Shown one piece after another: positions 8,562-16,892 of a stretch of DNA of 64,000 nt. The translations under genes and the position numbers were made by a program. Positions within the stretch are counted from its first letter, which is position 1; each line of letters starts with the position of its first letter. The stretch is taken from the NCBI RefSeq assembly GCF_900099825.1, contig NZ_LT629693.1, positions 7,761,001 through 7,825,000 on the forward strand, read 5' to 3'. Source of the stretch: Bradyrhizobium ottawaense. GTDB taxonomy: Bacteria; Pseudomonadota; Alphaproteobacteria; Rhizobiales; Xanthobacteraceae. The notes beneath the pieces are model-generated. The model was not told the DNA's origin. It did not search any database and saw nothing but the letters and a program-made list of their open reading frames with translations.

Positions 8562-8681
8562 TTATGAGCAGATCCAGATAATCAGGAGCGCGATCGGCAG
8601 ACCCAAGCCTAATGTGCCGATGATCGCCAGCGCGAACTCAGAAAGCAGATTGGATGTACGTGGCACGCTACGTACTGGCAT
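8562..8681 (-). CDS. 39-residue single-pass membrane peptide
   Basis: On the minus strand, ATG 8681 (AAGGA about nine bases upstream) opens 39 codons ending at TAA 8562. The peptide has a short basic N-terminus (MPVRSVPRTSNLL) and then a long hydrophobic helix (about residues 16-38) ending WICS. A one-helix membrane micro-protein is the simplest reading. No family is recognised. The case rests on the ribosome site and the membrane-helix pattern. Confidence 0.45.
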   Translation of the reverse strand: MPVRSVPRTSNLLSEFALAIIGTLGLGLPIALLIIWICS

Positions 8682-8789
8682 GACGTTATTCCTTTGAGCC
8701 CCCCACGAGCCTTCGGATCAACGATCAATTGGGTCTCCGGACCAATCCAGGATGACCTTTATGTGGACGGGAGGCTGGGATGATTCTGG

Positions 8790-9011
8790 TTAATCAAAAG
8801 TTAACCTAGTAATCTCGGCAGCGCCGGGAGAACGGCACCATCGGTCAGGCCTAACAATGATCAGGGCGCGGGGCTCGGTCCCGCGCTCCCGGTGCTGAAT
8901 GCAGCTAGGGCAGGGACGAAACAGTATCTTCTGCCCCGGCTGCGGCGATCGCATCCGCGCCTCGTTGCCCTTGCCGAAGCAGGCTTTGCAGTCCTCGGTA
9001 TCGTCACTCAT
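8790..9011 (-). CDS. Small protein with a DnaJ-type zinc-finger half motif
   Basis: 73 residues. The N-terminus MSDDTEDCKACFGKGN contains one CxxCxGxG repeat of the kind found in the DnaJ cysteine-rich domain, and CPSC follows about 26 residues later. Together they could bind one zinc ion. The start at 9011 is supported by TGGAG on the minus strand about eight bases upstream. The last 30 residues look unconstrained and overlap stem-loop copy 4. A real small zinc protein is likely; its role is unknown. Confidence 0.5.
   Translation of the reverse strand: MSDDTEDCKACFGKGNEARMRSPQPGQKILFRPCPSCIQHRERGTEPRALIIVRPDRWCRSPGAAEITRLTFD
8866..8886. repeat. Covarying stem-loop, copy 4
   Basis: GCGCGGG pairs with CCCGCGC around the loop GCTCGGT. 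Relative to copy 1, a G-C pair replaces an A-T pair at the top of the stem. It overlaps the 3' part of the small zinc-protein frame at 8790-9011. Confidence 0.6.
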
Positions 9012-9170
9012 TTTGATCTCCATCGAGTCGAGGCGGGATGTCTCGACGAGGGGATCATTGCCGGTGGCCGACATTTAACAACGCACCCGCGCGGCAATGA
9101 ATTTGCCAACACGGTGCCGACACGAGTAACGGCGGCAAACCGGAAAATCGATCTAAGATATTGATTTCCT

Positions 9171-9246
9171 TGGTGAGCGCGGAGGGACTCGAACCCTCGA
9201 CCCCATGATTAAAAGTCACGTGCTCTACCACCTGAGCTACGCGCTC
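9171..9246 (-). tRNA. tRNA-Lys (anticodon TTT), copy 2
   Basis: This gene matches copy 1 except for two bases in the D-arm/anticodon-stem region, with the same UUU anticodon, acceptor stem, T arm and encoded CCA. Similarity continues into both flanks: ATTGATTTC before it and ACTCGCCGCGC after it in plus-strand reading. This indicates duplication of a segment slightly larger than the tRNA. Confidence 0.97.
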
Positions 9247-9391
9247 ACTCGCCGCGCTGTGTAGGGGGCGGGCCCCCTTGGGTCAATAGCGGCGGTGCGG
9301 CAAAACTGCCGGCCTCATGGTCTGAATTCCCTTGGTACCGCCAGCGGTTAGCCCAATCTCCTCACGCACGGGCCCGTCAAATCCGTCCCCA

Positions 9392-9421
9392 CTGAGCCTC
9401 GGTAGAGGCTCAGTATTTTAT
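9392..9421 (+). terminator. Terminator-like hairpin
   Basis: CTGAGCCTC (9392-9400) pairs perfectly with GAGGCTCAG (9405-9413) around GGTA and is followed by TATTTTAT. The T-rich side suits plus-strand transcription, although the nearest gene end (ndvB-like, stop at 9477) is on the minus strand. No plus-strand gene directly upstream explains it. Confidence 0.5.
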
Positions 9422-9423
9422 CT

Positions 9424-9470
9424 GACGCGTTTTCCAGGCGCGAACCGGGGTCCACATCGCCTGGAAACGC
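9424..9470. repeat. Palindromic intergenic repeat, family A, copy 1
   Basis: GACGCGTTTTCCAGGCGCG at the left and CGCCTGGAAACGC at the right are near-complementary around a GAACCGGGGTCCAC core. Related copies are at 42216-42262 and 55464-55510, with a weaker one near 58135. This copy sits just beyond the stop of the ndvB-like gene. Confidence 0.6.
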
Positions 9471-9476
9471 AATGTA

Positions 9477-12149
9477 TCAGTTGGCTTCCCGGCGAATCTC
9501 CGATGCCACCGGCTGGGAGGGGGCGGCGACCGTCGGCAGGCGGACCGGGCGGATCCCGATCAGTTCCGCCGTCCGCACCGCGCTGTTGCGCCAGAAGGCG
9601 AACGAATTGGTGCGGGAGTTTTCCAGGAGCGCGATCGCGACCGCGGCCAGGAACGGCAGGCTTTGCAGCACCAGCACGCCCGCGAAAATGTAGATTTCGC
9701 GGACCTGCTTGTAGCCGTTCGTGACCACCAGCACGGTGGCGCCGATCAGCAACAGCACACCGATCACGGCTTCCCAGAACGCCTGGAATTCGATCGACAT
9801 CCGCGACAGGCCGCCCTTGGAGGTGCGGGCAAAGGCGAGGTGTTCGGTGATCAGGCCCTGCGCCACCGCGCGCGACACCGTCCACTGCACGCTCATCGCT
9901 GCGATCATGGCGCCCAGCATCTGCCCGGCCTTGATATTCACTCGCAGGCGGTAGAGCGCGATGAAATGCGTGAGTGAAACGATGAAGGAGGCGATAATCG
10001 GCAGCGTCAAAATCTTGTCGGGAATGGAGATGTCGGCAAACGCCACGATCGGCACCCAGATCAGGTTGAGGATCGCGACCACCACGCCGAGGCTCTCGGC
10101 GCCGAGCCAGTTCAGCCAGCCCAGCGAGAATTCGCGGCGCTGATCCGGCGACAGCCGGCTTCCGCCGGGCAGGAAGCGCCGCCAGTGTTTCTTGACGATC
10201 TGGAAGCCGCCATAGGCCCAGCGGTGACGCTGCTTCTTGAACGCCTCATAGGTGTCGGGCAGCAGGCCCTCGCCATAGCGGACATTGGTGTAATGCGTCA
10301 GCCAGCCCTGCTGCTGGATGGTCAGGCCGAGGTCGGTGTCCTCGCAGATGGTGTCGCTCGACCAGCCGCCGGCCATGTCCATCGCGCCACGGCGGATCAG
10401 GCACATCGTGCCGTGCACGATAATGGCGTTGAACTCGTTGCGCTGGACCATGCCGATGTCGAAGAAGCCGGCATACTCGCCGTTCATGATGTAGTGCATC
10501 AGCGACAGGTCGCCGTCGCGGTGTTCCTGCGGCGCCTGCACCAGGCCGACTTGCGGGTCGGCGAACACAGGCACCAGATCCTTCAGCCAATCGGGATGCA
10601 CGACATAGTCGGCGTCGATGATGCCGATGATCTCGGCGTCGGCAGCGGTGCGGTCCATCGCGATGCGCAGCGCGCCGGCCTTGAAACCCTGGACCTTCTC
10701 GGCGTTGATGAACTTGAAACGTTCCCCGAGCGCGCGGCAGTGGTCCTGGATCGGCTGCCAGAACGCCGGATCGGGCGTGTTGTTGATGATGCAGACGCAT
10801 TCGAAGTTGGGATAGTCGAGCCGCGACACCGCATCGAGCGTCTGCTTCAGCATCTCGACCGGCTCGAAATAAGCGGGGATGTGGATCGACACTTTCGGGA
10901 AGGTGACGCCTTCGCCGATCGTGGCCGGCGCCAGGGTTGCGGTCTTGGCGATCAGCCGGCGCGGGCCGTGGCCGAAGGCGACGGCTGCGATCTCGTCGAT
11001 CCGCGCCATCGCAATCAAGACCAGCGGCACCAGCAGGATCAGGCCGAGGGTCAGCGCGAAGGCTGAACCGAACACGAAGTAATGCCCGGACCAGAAGGCG
11101 AATACGGTCGCGGCCCAGGCGCCGACGCCGTTGGCCGCGGCCGAAAGCACAAATGCCTGCGCGGCTGTCGGCTGTTCCAGCCGCAGGATCGGCAGCGACA
11201 TCAGAATGCCGACCAGCAGCGCAATGGCCGCGAGCTTCCAGTAGTTCTCGTTTACGATCGGACCGGTCCACGAAAATTTCGCTTCGCCGGCGTTGTTGAG
11301 GATGCCCCAATAGGGACCTACGCCGCCCTCGAAGGATTTCCAGGGCCGATCCATCGCTTCGACAATGTTGTACTCCATGCCCATCGCTTCGGCGCGGGCG
11401 ACGAAATTCCGCAGCACCGAAGCCTGCTCAAACGGGCCGGGCTCGGCGTTCCTCAAATTGTAACCGGCGCTGGGCCAGCCGAATTCGGCGATCACAATCC
11501 GCTTGCCCGGAAATTTTTCGCGCAACAGCCCGTAGAGATAGACCGCCTGATCCACCGCCTGTTTGTCGGTAAAATTTTCCCAATAGGGCAGCACGTGGGC
11601 GGCGATGAAATCGACCGACGAGGCGAGCTCCGGATTGTCACGCCAGCTATTCCAGATTTCGCCGGTCGTGACGGGAACGTTGACCGACTTCTTGACCCGC
11701 TTGATCAGCTCGATCAGGTCCTCGACCTTCTGGTCGGCGCGGAAGATGGATTCGTTGCCGACCACGATGCCGTTGACGTTGCTGTTGCGCTTGGCGAGTG
11801 CGATCGCGGACTCGATTTGGCTCGCGTTGTGATCGTCATCCTTGCTGATCCAGGCGCCCACCATGACCTTGAGCCCGAATTCGGCCGCGATCGGCGGCAC
11901 CAGTTCGTTGCCTTCCGTCGAGGAGTAGGAGCGGATCGCCCGCGTTACGGTGGAGAGCCTTTTCAGGTCGGCGCGAATTCTCGCGGGATCGATCGTGCTG
12001 TCGACGACGTGACCGGGTTCAAACGGCGTGTAGGAAACGCTCGGCAGGATACCCTTGAAGTCGGGGGCCGCCTGCTTTTCCTGAAACAGACCCCACAGCG
12101 CAGCGTGAGCTGCGGTCACAAACAGCAGGACGGCAACGACGGCGCGCAT
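9477..12149 (-). CDS. ndvB: NdvB-like beta-glucan synthase: GH17-like domain fused to a GT2 glycosyltransferase
   Basis: 890 residues. After an N-terminal signal-anchor, residues about 35-305 form a GH17-like beta-glucanase domain (GNESIF and EFGWPSAGYN carry the catalytic glutamates). Membrane helices follow at about 320-390. The family 2 glycosyltransferase has HIPAYFEP, IIDADY, ICEDTDLG and QRHRW, then more helices. In Bradyrhizobium japonicum, NdvB of about 102 kDa with ndvC makes cyclic beta-(1,3),(1,6)-glucan needed for osmoadaptation and nodulation. This protein's size and domain order fit. The ndvC-like gene is divergent about 1 kb away. The symbol is by family resemblance. Confidence 0.8.
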   Translation of the reverse strand: MRAVVAVLLFVTAAHAALWGLFQEKQAAPDFKGILPSVSYTPFEPGHVVDSTIDPARIRADLKRLSTVTRAIRSYSSTEGNELVPPIAAEFGLKVMVGAWISKDDDHNASQIESAIALAKRNSNVNGIVVGNESIFRADQKVEDLIELIKRVKKSVNVPVTTGEIWNSWRDNPELASSVDFIAAHVLPYWENFTDKQAVDQAVYLYGLLREKFPGKRIVIAEFGWPSAGYNLRNAEPGPFEQASVLRNFVARAEAMGMEYNIVEAMDRPWKSFEGGVGPYWGILNNAGEAKFSWTGPIVNENYWKLAAIALLVGILMSLPILRLEQPTAAQAFVLSAAANGVGAWAATVFAFWSGHYFVFGSAFALTLGLILLVPLVLIAMARIDEIAAVAFGHGPRRLIAKTATLAPATIGEGVTFPKVSIHIPAYFEPVEMLKQTLDAVSRLDYPNFECVCIINNTPDPAFWQPIQDHCRALGERFKFINAEKVQGFKAGALRIAMDRTAADAEIIGIIDADYVVHPDWLKDLVPVFADPQVGLVQAPQEHRDGDLSLMHYIMNGEYAGFFDIGMVQRNEFNAIIVHGTMCLIRRGAMDMAGGWSSDTICEDTDLGLTIQQQGWLTHYTNVRYGEGLLPDTYEAFKKQRHRWAYGGFQIVKKHWRRFLPGGSRLSPDQRREFSLGWLNWLGAESLGVVVAILNLIWVPIVAFADISIPDKILTLPIIASFIVSLTHFIALYRLRVNIKAGQMLGAMIAAMSVQWTVSRAVAQGLITEHLAFARTSKGGLSRMSIEFQAFWEAVIGVLLLIGATVLVVTNGYKQVREIYIFAGVLVLQSLPFLAAVAIALLENSRTNSFAFWRNSAVRTAELIGIRPVRLPTVAAPSQPVASEIRREAN

Positions 12150-12272
12150 CGGCGGCTAAACCATAGGGGGCCTGCATGGGGGGAAAGCGAACCCGTCCCC
12201 AAGGTTCGACCGACACGGCGGCAAGAGTTAGGATAATCCTGCCGCACGAATTCACAACTGGTATGACGGCAT

Positions 12273-12304
12273 GGCGTTTTAAGGGCGCGGCGTTTTAAGG
12301 GCGC
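12273..12304. repeat. Perfect 16-bp tandem duplication
   Basis: GGCGTTTTAAGGGCGC occurs twice in immediate succession (12273-12288, 12289-12304). It lies between the ndvB-like start and the stop of the next minus-strand gene. Confidence 0.8.
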
Positions 12305-12358
12305 GGCATATTGAACTATCGAATAAATTCGATCGTTCCGCGACGCGCGCCCCGGTGA

Positions 12359-12937
12359 TTATTTCGTCGGGGCCGCGGGCGCGGCGGCGGGGGCCGGAGC
12401 AGGGGTCGCCGCCGGTGCCGGAGCCGCATTCCCGGCCGTGGCGGGGGCGGCAGGCGCCGGGCTTGCCGCGGCGGCGGCCTGGGGCTGGGCGCCCGGATTG
12501 ATCCAGCAGGCATGGATCCGGCTGGACAGGGTTTCGGCCACCTTGGGATCGATCTGGCCGCCAAAGCGGGTCAGGCAGCGGAACGCGGCCTGGACGTGGC
12601 CGCCGGGGCAGCCGAACCGGTCGTACAGGTCGAGGTGCCGGAACGCGGTATCGAGGTCGTCCCGCCACATCAGGCTGACGACGCGGCGGCCGAGCCAGAC
12701 GCATTCGGGATTGCCGGCCGGGCCGTTGACGGCCGTCTGCGCCTCGACGAACTCGTCGGTCTTGCGCTGGTTGTCCTTGGCGGCGTCGGCGGCATTGGCC
12801 GCCGGGGGCTTGCCCTGATCCTGGGCGGGCTGGCCGCCGCTCTGGGCGAACGCGGCGCCCGATCCGATCAGAAACACGAGTCCGGCAGCGGCAAGGTGGC
12901 GCACAACCGACTTTCCTGGATCAAGCACCCGACGCAT
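12359..12937 (-). CDS. Secreted Ala/Pro-rich protein between the ndvB- and ndvC-like genes (candidate NdvD)
   Basis: 192 residues from ATG 12937, which has GGGGA about five bases upstream. Residues 1-32 form a signal peptide ending GAAFAQ. The central part has four cysteines (NPECVWLG, RFGCPGG, FRCLTR, HACW). The last 35 residues are a low-complexity Ala-Pro tail. I see no enzyme motif. In B. japonicum a third glucan gene, ndvD, was reported next to ndvB, so position suggests a candidate. I cannot compare sequences, so this is inference only. Confidence 0.65.
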   Translation of the reverse strand: MRRVLDPGKSVVRHLAAAGLVFLIGSGAAFAQSGGQPAQDQGKPPAANAADAAKDNQRKTDEFVEAQTAVNGPAGNPECVWLGRRVVSLMWRDDLDTAFRHLDLYDRFGCPGGHVQAAFRCLTRFGGQIDPKVAETLSSRIHACWINPGAQPQAAAAASPAPAAPATAGNAAPAPAATPAPAPAAAPAAPTK

Positions 12938-13168
12938 ACATTCCCCGATTTTTTCCGTGTGACGGTTGGCTTGTTGCCGTCCAAATAGGTCCCCAATGCG
13001 GCGGAGACGTCTGACGATTCCCATGCCGGTTATTTCGGATTTTGTCCAGCAAAGTCACAACTTTATCGCTTCGTGGTAAAATCGCCGCAGGGGAGAAGCG
13101 GAAATCCCGGTATCGTGTATCTTGGCAGATCGCCGGCGAACGGCTAAGCGACGGGCCCCGCCCGGAGG

Positions 13169-14794
13169 ATGGAACCGATTTCTCTTCGCACGCCGCTGGC
13201 GCTTCTCATTTCATCCCTCGCAATGATCGCGGCCCTGTGGTGGTGGGTGGCCACGCCGATCACGCTGGCGCGCGCGCCGATCGATCCCAATGCCAAGCTG
13301 CAATGCGTGTCCTATGCGCCGTTCCGCGACCTGCAGACGCCGCTGGTACCGGCCACCCACATCGCGCCGGAACAGATCGCGCAGGATCTGGCGCAGCTCG
13401 TCGGGATCACCGACTGCGTGCGCACCTATTCGATCGAGAACGGGCTCGACCAGGTTCCGGCGCAAGCCGCCAAGGTCGGCCTGAAGGTCATTCAGGGCAT
13501 CTGGCTGTCGAGCAACAAGCTAAAGAACCTGACCCAGATTGCCACCGCGGTCAGTCTCTCCAAGCAATATCCCGGGGTCATTACCGCGCTGGTGGTCGGC
13601 AACGAGGTGCTGCTGCGCGGCGAGATGACGGCGGCCGATCTCGCCGCCAATATCCGCGCGGTCAAGGCGCAGGTCACGGTGCCCGTGACCTATGCCGACG
13701 TCTGGGAATTCTGGCTGCGCAACCGCGAAGTCTATGAGGCCGTCGACTTCGTCACCATTCACATCCTGCCTTACTGGGAAGACATGCCGGTGCGGGCGAA
13801 ATTGGCCGCCGGCCATGTCGACGATATCCGCAAGCGGATGGCGGTGGCGTTTCCGGGCAAGGAAATCCTGATCGGCGAGACCGGCTGGCCCAGCGCCGGG
13901 CGGATGCGCGAGGGCGCGCTGCCGTCGCGCACCAACCAGGCGCGCGTGGTTTCCGAGATCCTCGATCTGGCCAAGCGCGAAGGCTTTCGCGTCAACCTGA
14001 TCGAGGCCTACGACCAGCCGTGGAAGCGCCAGCTCGAAGGCACTGTCGGCGGTTACTGGGGCCTGTTCGACGCCTTCAAGCGCGCGGTGAAATATCCGCC
14101 GGGCGAACCGATCAGCAACTATCCGCTGTGGAAATGGCAGATGGGATGCGGGATGGGGCTCAGCGTCCTCGTCTTCCTGGCGGGATGGCTGACCTTGCGG
14201 CGGCGGCCGTGGCAGCCGCGTCTGACCTCGTGGATCGCGGTCGGCACCTCGGCGACATCGGCCGGCATGCTGCTCGGGATCGCCGCCGACAAGATGATCT
14301 ATGAGAGCTACGGGATCGGCGGCTGGCTGCAATGGGGCGCGCTGCTCGCCGCCGGCATTCTCTCGCCGATCCTGTGTGCTTACGCCGCGATGTCGGGACG
14401 GCCGTTGCCGACCTTCCTCGAACTGCTGGGCCCGCGCGCCGGCCGCACCGGATCGGTGCTGCCGGTGCTGTTAGGACTGGTCCTGATCGTGACCACGCTG
14501 ATATCAGCCGAGACCGCGCTCGGCTTCGCCTTCGACCCGCGCTACAAGGATTTTCCGTTCGCCGCGCTGACCATGGCGGTGGTGCCGTTCGCCTGCCTGA
14601 TGCTGGTCAACCGGCCGATGGAGGGCGTGCGGCCGATTGCCGAATCCGCCTTTGCCGGCGTGCTGGTCGCGTCCGCGCTCTTCATGGGTTTCAACGAGGG
14701 CGCGCAGAACTGGCAGTCGATGTGGACCTGCGCGGTCTATCTCGGCCTGGCGCTTACGCTGTGGCGGGCGCGGGCCGTGCAAATCCCAAAATAA
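13169..14794 (+). CDS. ndvC: NdvC-like GH17-domain membrane protein of beta-glucan synthesis
   Basis: 541 residues. An N-terminal anchor is followed by a GH17-like domain (about 40-310) closely parallel to that of the divergent ndvB-like protein (SYAPFRD, VVGNEVLLR, GETGWPSAGRM, EAYDQPWKR). About seven membrane helices replace the glycosyltransferase. B. japonicum NdvC is about 62 kDa and is needed for the beta-1,6 linkages of the cyclic glucan; length and layout agree. Its 3' end overlaps the convergent small membrane protein gene by 41 bases. The GH17 parts of the two genes probably arose by duplication. Confidence 0.75.
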   Translation: MEPISLRTPLALLISSLAMIAALWWWVATPITLARAPIDPNAKLQCVSYAPFRDLQTPLVPATHIAPEQIAQDLAQLVGITDCVRTYSIENGLDQVPAQAAKVGLKVIQGIWLSSNKLKNLTQIATAVSLSKQYPGVITALVVGNEVLLRGEMTAADLAANIRAVKAQVTVPVTYADVWEFWLRNREVYEAVDFVTIHILPYWEDMPVRAKLAAGHVDDIRKRMAVAFPGKEILIGETGWPSAGRMREGALPSRTNQARVVSEILDLAKREGFRVNLIEAYDQPWKRQLEGTVGGYWGLFDAFKRAVKYPPGEPISNYPLWKWQMGCGMGLSVLVFLAGWLTLRRRPWQPRLTSWIAVGTSATSAGMLLGIAADKMIYESYGIGGWLQWGALLAAGILSPILCAYAAMSGRPLPTFLELLGPRAGRTGSVLPVLLGLVLIVTTLISAETALGFAFDPRYKDFPFAALTMAVVPFACLMLVNRPMEGVRPIAESAFAGVLVASALFMGFNEGAQNWQSMWTCAVYLGLALTLWRARAVQIPK

Positions 14795-15134
14795 GCAGCC
14801 CGATCGCCAGCCCCGACAGCGCGATATTGTAGAGCACGATGCCGAGGCCTGCCGCGATCAGCCCGCCGGTCAAAAGCACGATCGACGGCCGCATGACGTG
14901 AAGCGTCGCAATCACGAGGGCGACGATGCCGAACACCGAATTCTTGAACAGCGAGGTGGCGAGCGTCCGCGCCTTGCACAGCATGGTCTGCAGGCCGGCG
15001 TCGCAGGCCAGCGCCGTGGTGGAGAGTTCGACCGCGAGATAGCGCAGATACAGCGCATAACCGACGGTGACGAAGCCGACCACCAACAGAAATTGCACCT
15101 GATAGGGCGTCAGCCGGAACGGAGTTTTTTTCAT
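14754..15134 (-). CDS. Small multi-pass membrane protein
   Basis: 126 residues from ATG 15134 (MKKTPFRLTPYQVQFLL). There are three or four hydrophobic segments (about 14-34, 68-85, 88-106, 107-122) and two cysteines at the periplasmic ends. The longer upstream frame is an Arg-rich shadow of the next gene and is rejected. The last 41 bases overlap the convergent ndvC-like gene. No family is recognised; proximity may link it to glucan export or synthesis, but that is speculation. Confidence 0.6.
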   Translation of the reverse strand: MKKTPFRLTPYQVQFLLVVGFVTVGYALYLRYLAVELSTTALACDAGLQTMLCKARTLATSLFKNSVFGIVALVIATLHVMRPSIVLLTGGLIAAGLGIVLYNIALSGLAIGLLILGFARPAPATA

Positions 15135-15237
15135 CGCGGGAATATGCTCGGGAATGGGTTTGGGGACAAGCGGGGCTTGCAGCGATAACGTCAAAAACAG
15201 GTGAGAAGCCGGTCGTAACGCTTTGCCATAAAAGGTA

Positions 15238-16710
15238 TTATTGCGCGCTCTTGCGGCCAAACATCGACGAGATCGACGACGAAATTGACGACGTCGTTTC
15301 CGGTTTCTTCGGCTCCTCGACCACCACTGCCGCCCGTTTCGACGAGGTGCCGCGCTTGCGGGAAGCGGGTTTGGCAGGCGCAGCCGGCGCCGGCGTGACA
15401 TCGTCTCTGAACGAGAGCCGCTGGCCGTCGAAAACGGTGGTTTCGCAGGAGCGCTCGTTTTCGGTCATGACCGCGCAGATCTTGGCGGCGGCGCCGGCGT
15501 CGTTGAGCGGGCCTGCCACCAGATGCAACTGCATGCCGAGCCCGTTGGTGCGTTCCTTGATCATGATGACCGGGCGCAGCGCTTGCAGCGGCGCATTCGA
15601 CCGCGACTTCAACAGCCCGCGCCACAGCGCGCGCAGGCCGCTGACCGAATTGGCGGTGCCGAGATCGACGCCGAACTCGGTTCGTTGCAGGGCGACTTTC
15701 GGCGCGGTGGCGTCGTCCGCTTCCTCATCGCTGACGGGCGCCGAGGCCACGACTTCCGGGATCGGGCTCGCTGTGACCGGGCTTATGGGCTTGTTCGGCT
15801 CGATCAGTTTTGTGGCGGAGGGGTCGGGCGGGGCCATGAACGATTTTGCAGCCACCAGCGGCGTGGCCGGCGTCGCGGCAGGAGTCTTGGCGGCTTCCGG
15901 CTTGCCGGGATCGGTCCTGGCAGGGTCGGTTTTGGCAACATCAGGCTTGGTCGCGTCAGGCTTGGCAACGTCGACCTTGGCAATGTCAGCCTTGGCAACG
16001 TCAGCTTTGGCGGCATCCACCCTGGACGCATCGGTCCTGGCCGGTTCTGTCTTCGCCGACTCAAGCCTGGCGACGTCGGATTTTGCGGCGTCGCTTTTGG
16101 CAGATTCCGTCTTCTCGGCCTTGCCGGACTCCGTCTTCGGCGCGTCCTTGGCAACCGATGAGATCGTGGCAAGGCTCGGCTCCGGGGCCGTCGCCTTCGT
16201 CGCCGGCTTGTCGGTGGCGGCTGCGGCCGTTGTGACCGGCGCCAAGACGGGAGCAGGCGCCAGTGCGGCTGGCGGTTCGGTGGTTGCGAGCGCGGGGCCC
16301 GACGCTGCCGCATTGGGGGGGAGCTGACGGATGAACGAGCCGGTGACGGAATCCAGTCCCTGTTCCAGGCTGGTGACGCGGGAATACAGCCGGTCGCGAT
16401 CGCCGTTCAGCGTATCGACCGCGCTGGCAAGACGCCGCGTCTCGCTCTGGTTTTCGCGGGCCGTCAGCTGGATCTGCTGCGCCTGCCGGGTGAGCTCGAC
16501 CGCCGCCATCTGCTCGCGCTTCAAGCCGAGCGACGACTGGTTGGCCATCACGGCCACCACCACGGCCGCGACCGCGCCGACGCCCCACGAGCCGATCCGC
16601 CACAGCGCGCGGCGGTCGAGATCGTCTTCCTCGGCCAACAAACCGCTCAGCAAGCCGCCGGTGTTATCGGTCTCGAAGTCCCCAGCGCGATGGTCTGAAT
16701 CCCTGGCCAA
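15238..16710 (-). CDS. Membrane-anchored protein with Lys-Asp repeat linker and SPOR-like C-terminus
   Basis: 490 residues: a short cytoplasmic N-terminus, one membrane helix (about 40-56) and a coiled coil (about 60-115). A low-complexity linker (about 165-290) is built from five-residue units such as AKADV, AKVDV and AKPDA. The C-terminal 90 residues look like a SPOR-type fold ([32 protein letters not shown]). SPOR domains bind denuded septal peptidoglycan, so a role in the envelope or division is plausible. It is transcribed divergently from glmU. Confidence 0.7.
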   Translation of the reverse strand: MARDSDHRAGDFETDNTGGLLSGLLAEEDDLDRRALWRIGSWGVGAVAAVVVAVMANQSSLGLKREQMAAVELTRQAQQIQLTARENQSETRRLASAVDTLNGDRDRLYSRVTSLEQGLDSVTGSFIRQLPPNAAASGPALATTEPPAALAPAPVLAPVTTAAAATDKPATKATAPEPSLATISSVAKDAPKTESGKAEKTESAKSDAAKSDVARLESAKTEPARTDASRVDAAKADVAKADIAKVDVAKPDATKPDVAKTDPARTDPGKPEAAKTPAATPATPLVAAKSFMAPPDPSATKLIEPNKPISPVTASPIPEVVASAPVSDEEADDATAPKVALQRTEFGVDLGTANSVSGLRALWRGLLKSRSNAPLQALRPVIMIKERTNGLGMQLHLVAGPLNDAGAAAKICAVMTENERSCETTVFDGQRLSFRDDVTPAPAAPAKPASRKRGTSSKRAAVVVEEPKKPETTSSISSSISSMFGRKSAQ

Positions 16711-16892
16711 GCGTTCCCAGTCCCTCCCTCAGGCCTGCCGAATCAACGGCAAACATTAACAGGAAATGCGGCGTGTTCCTGAATCCGGAGCTTGGCGGGG
16801 TGGCGAATCGGTTTGATCTGCTGCGGAAAACTATTAAAGAGGCCCCGCATTTAAAGAAGCTTGGCCATCCGACTTGTTTGTTGAGGATCAGA

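Noticed and set aside
10185..12236. Long frames antisense to the ndvB-like gene
   Set aside because: They are GC-driven shadow frames with His/Arg/Asp-rich translations and no family; the same applies to long antisense frames over recG, mfd and other genes.
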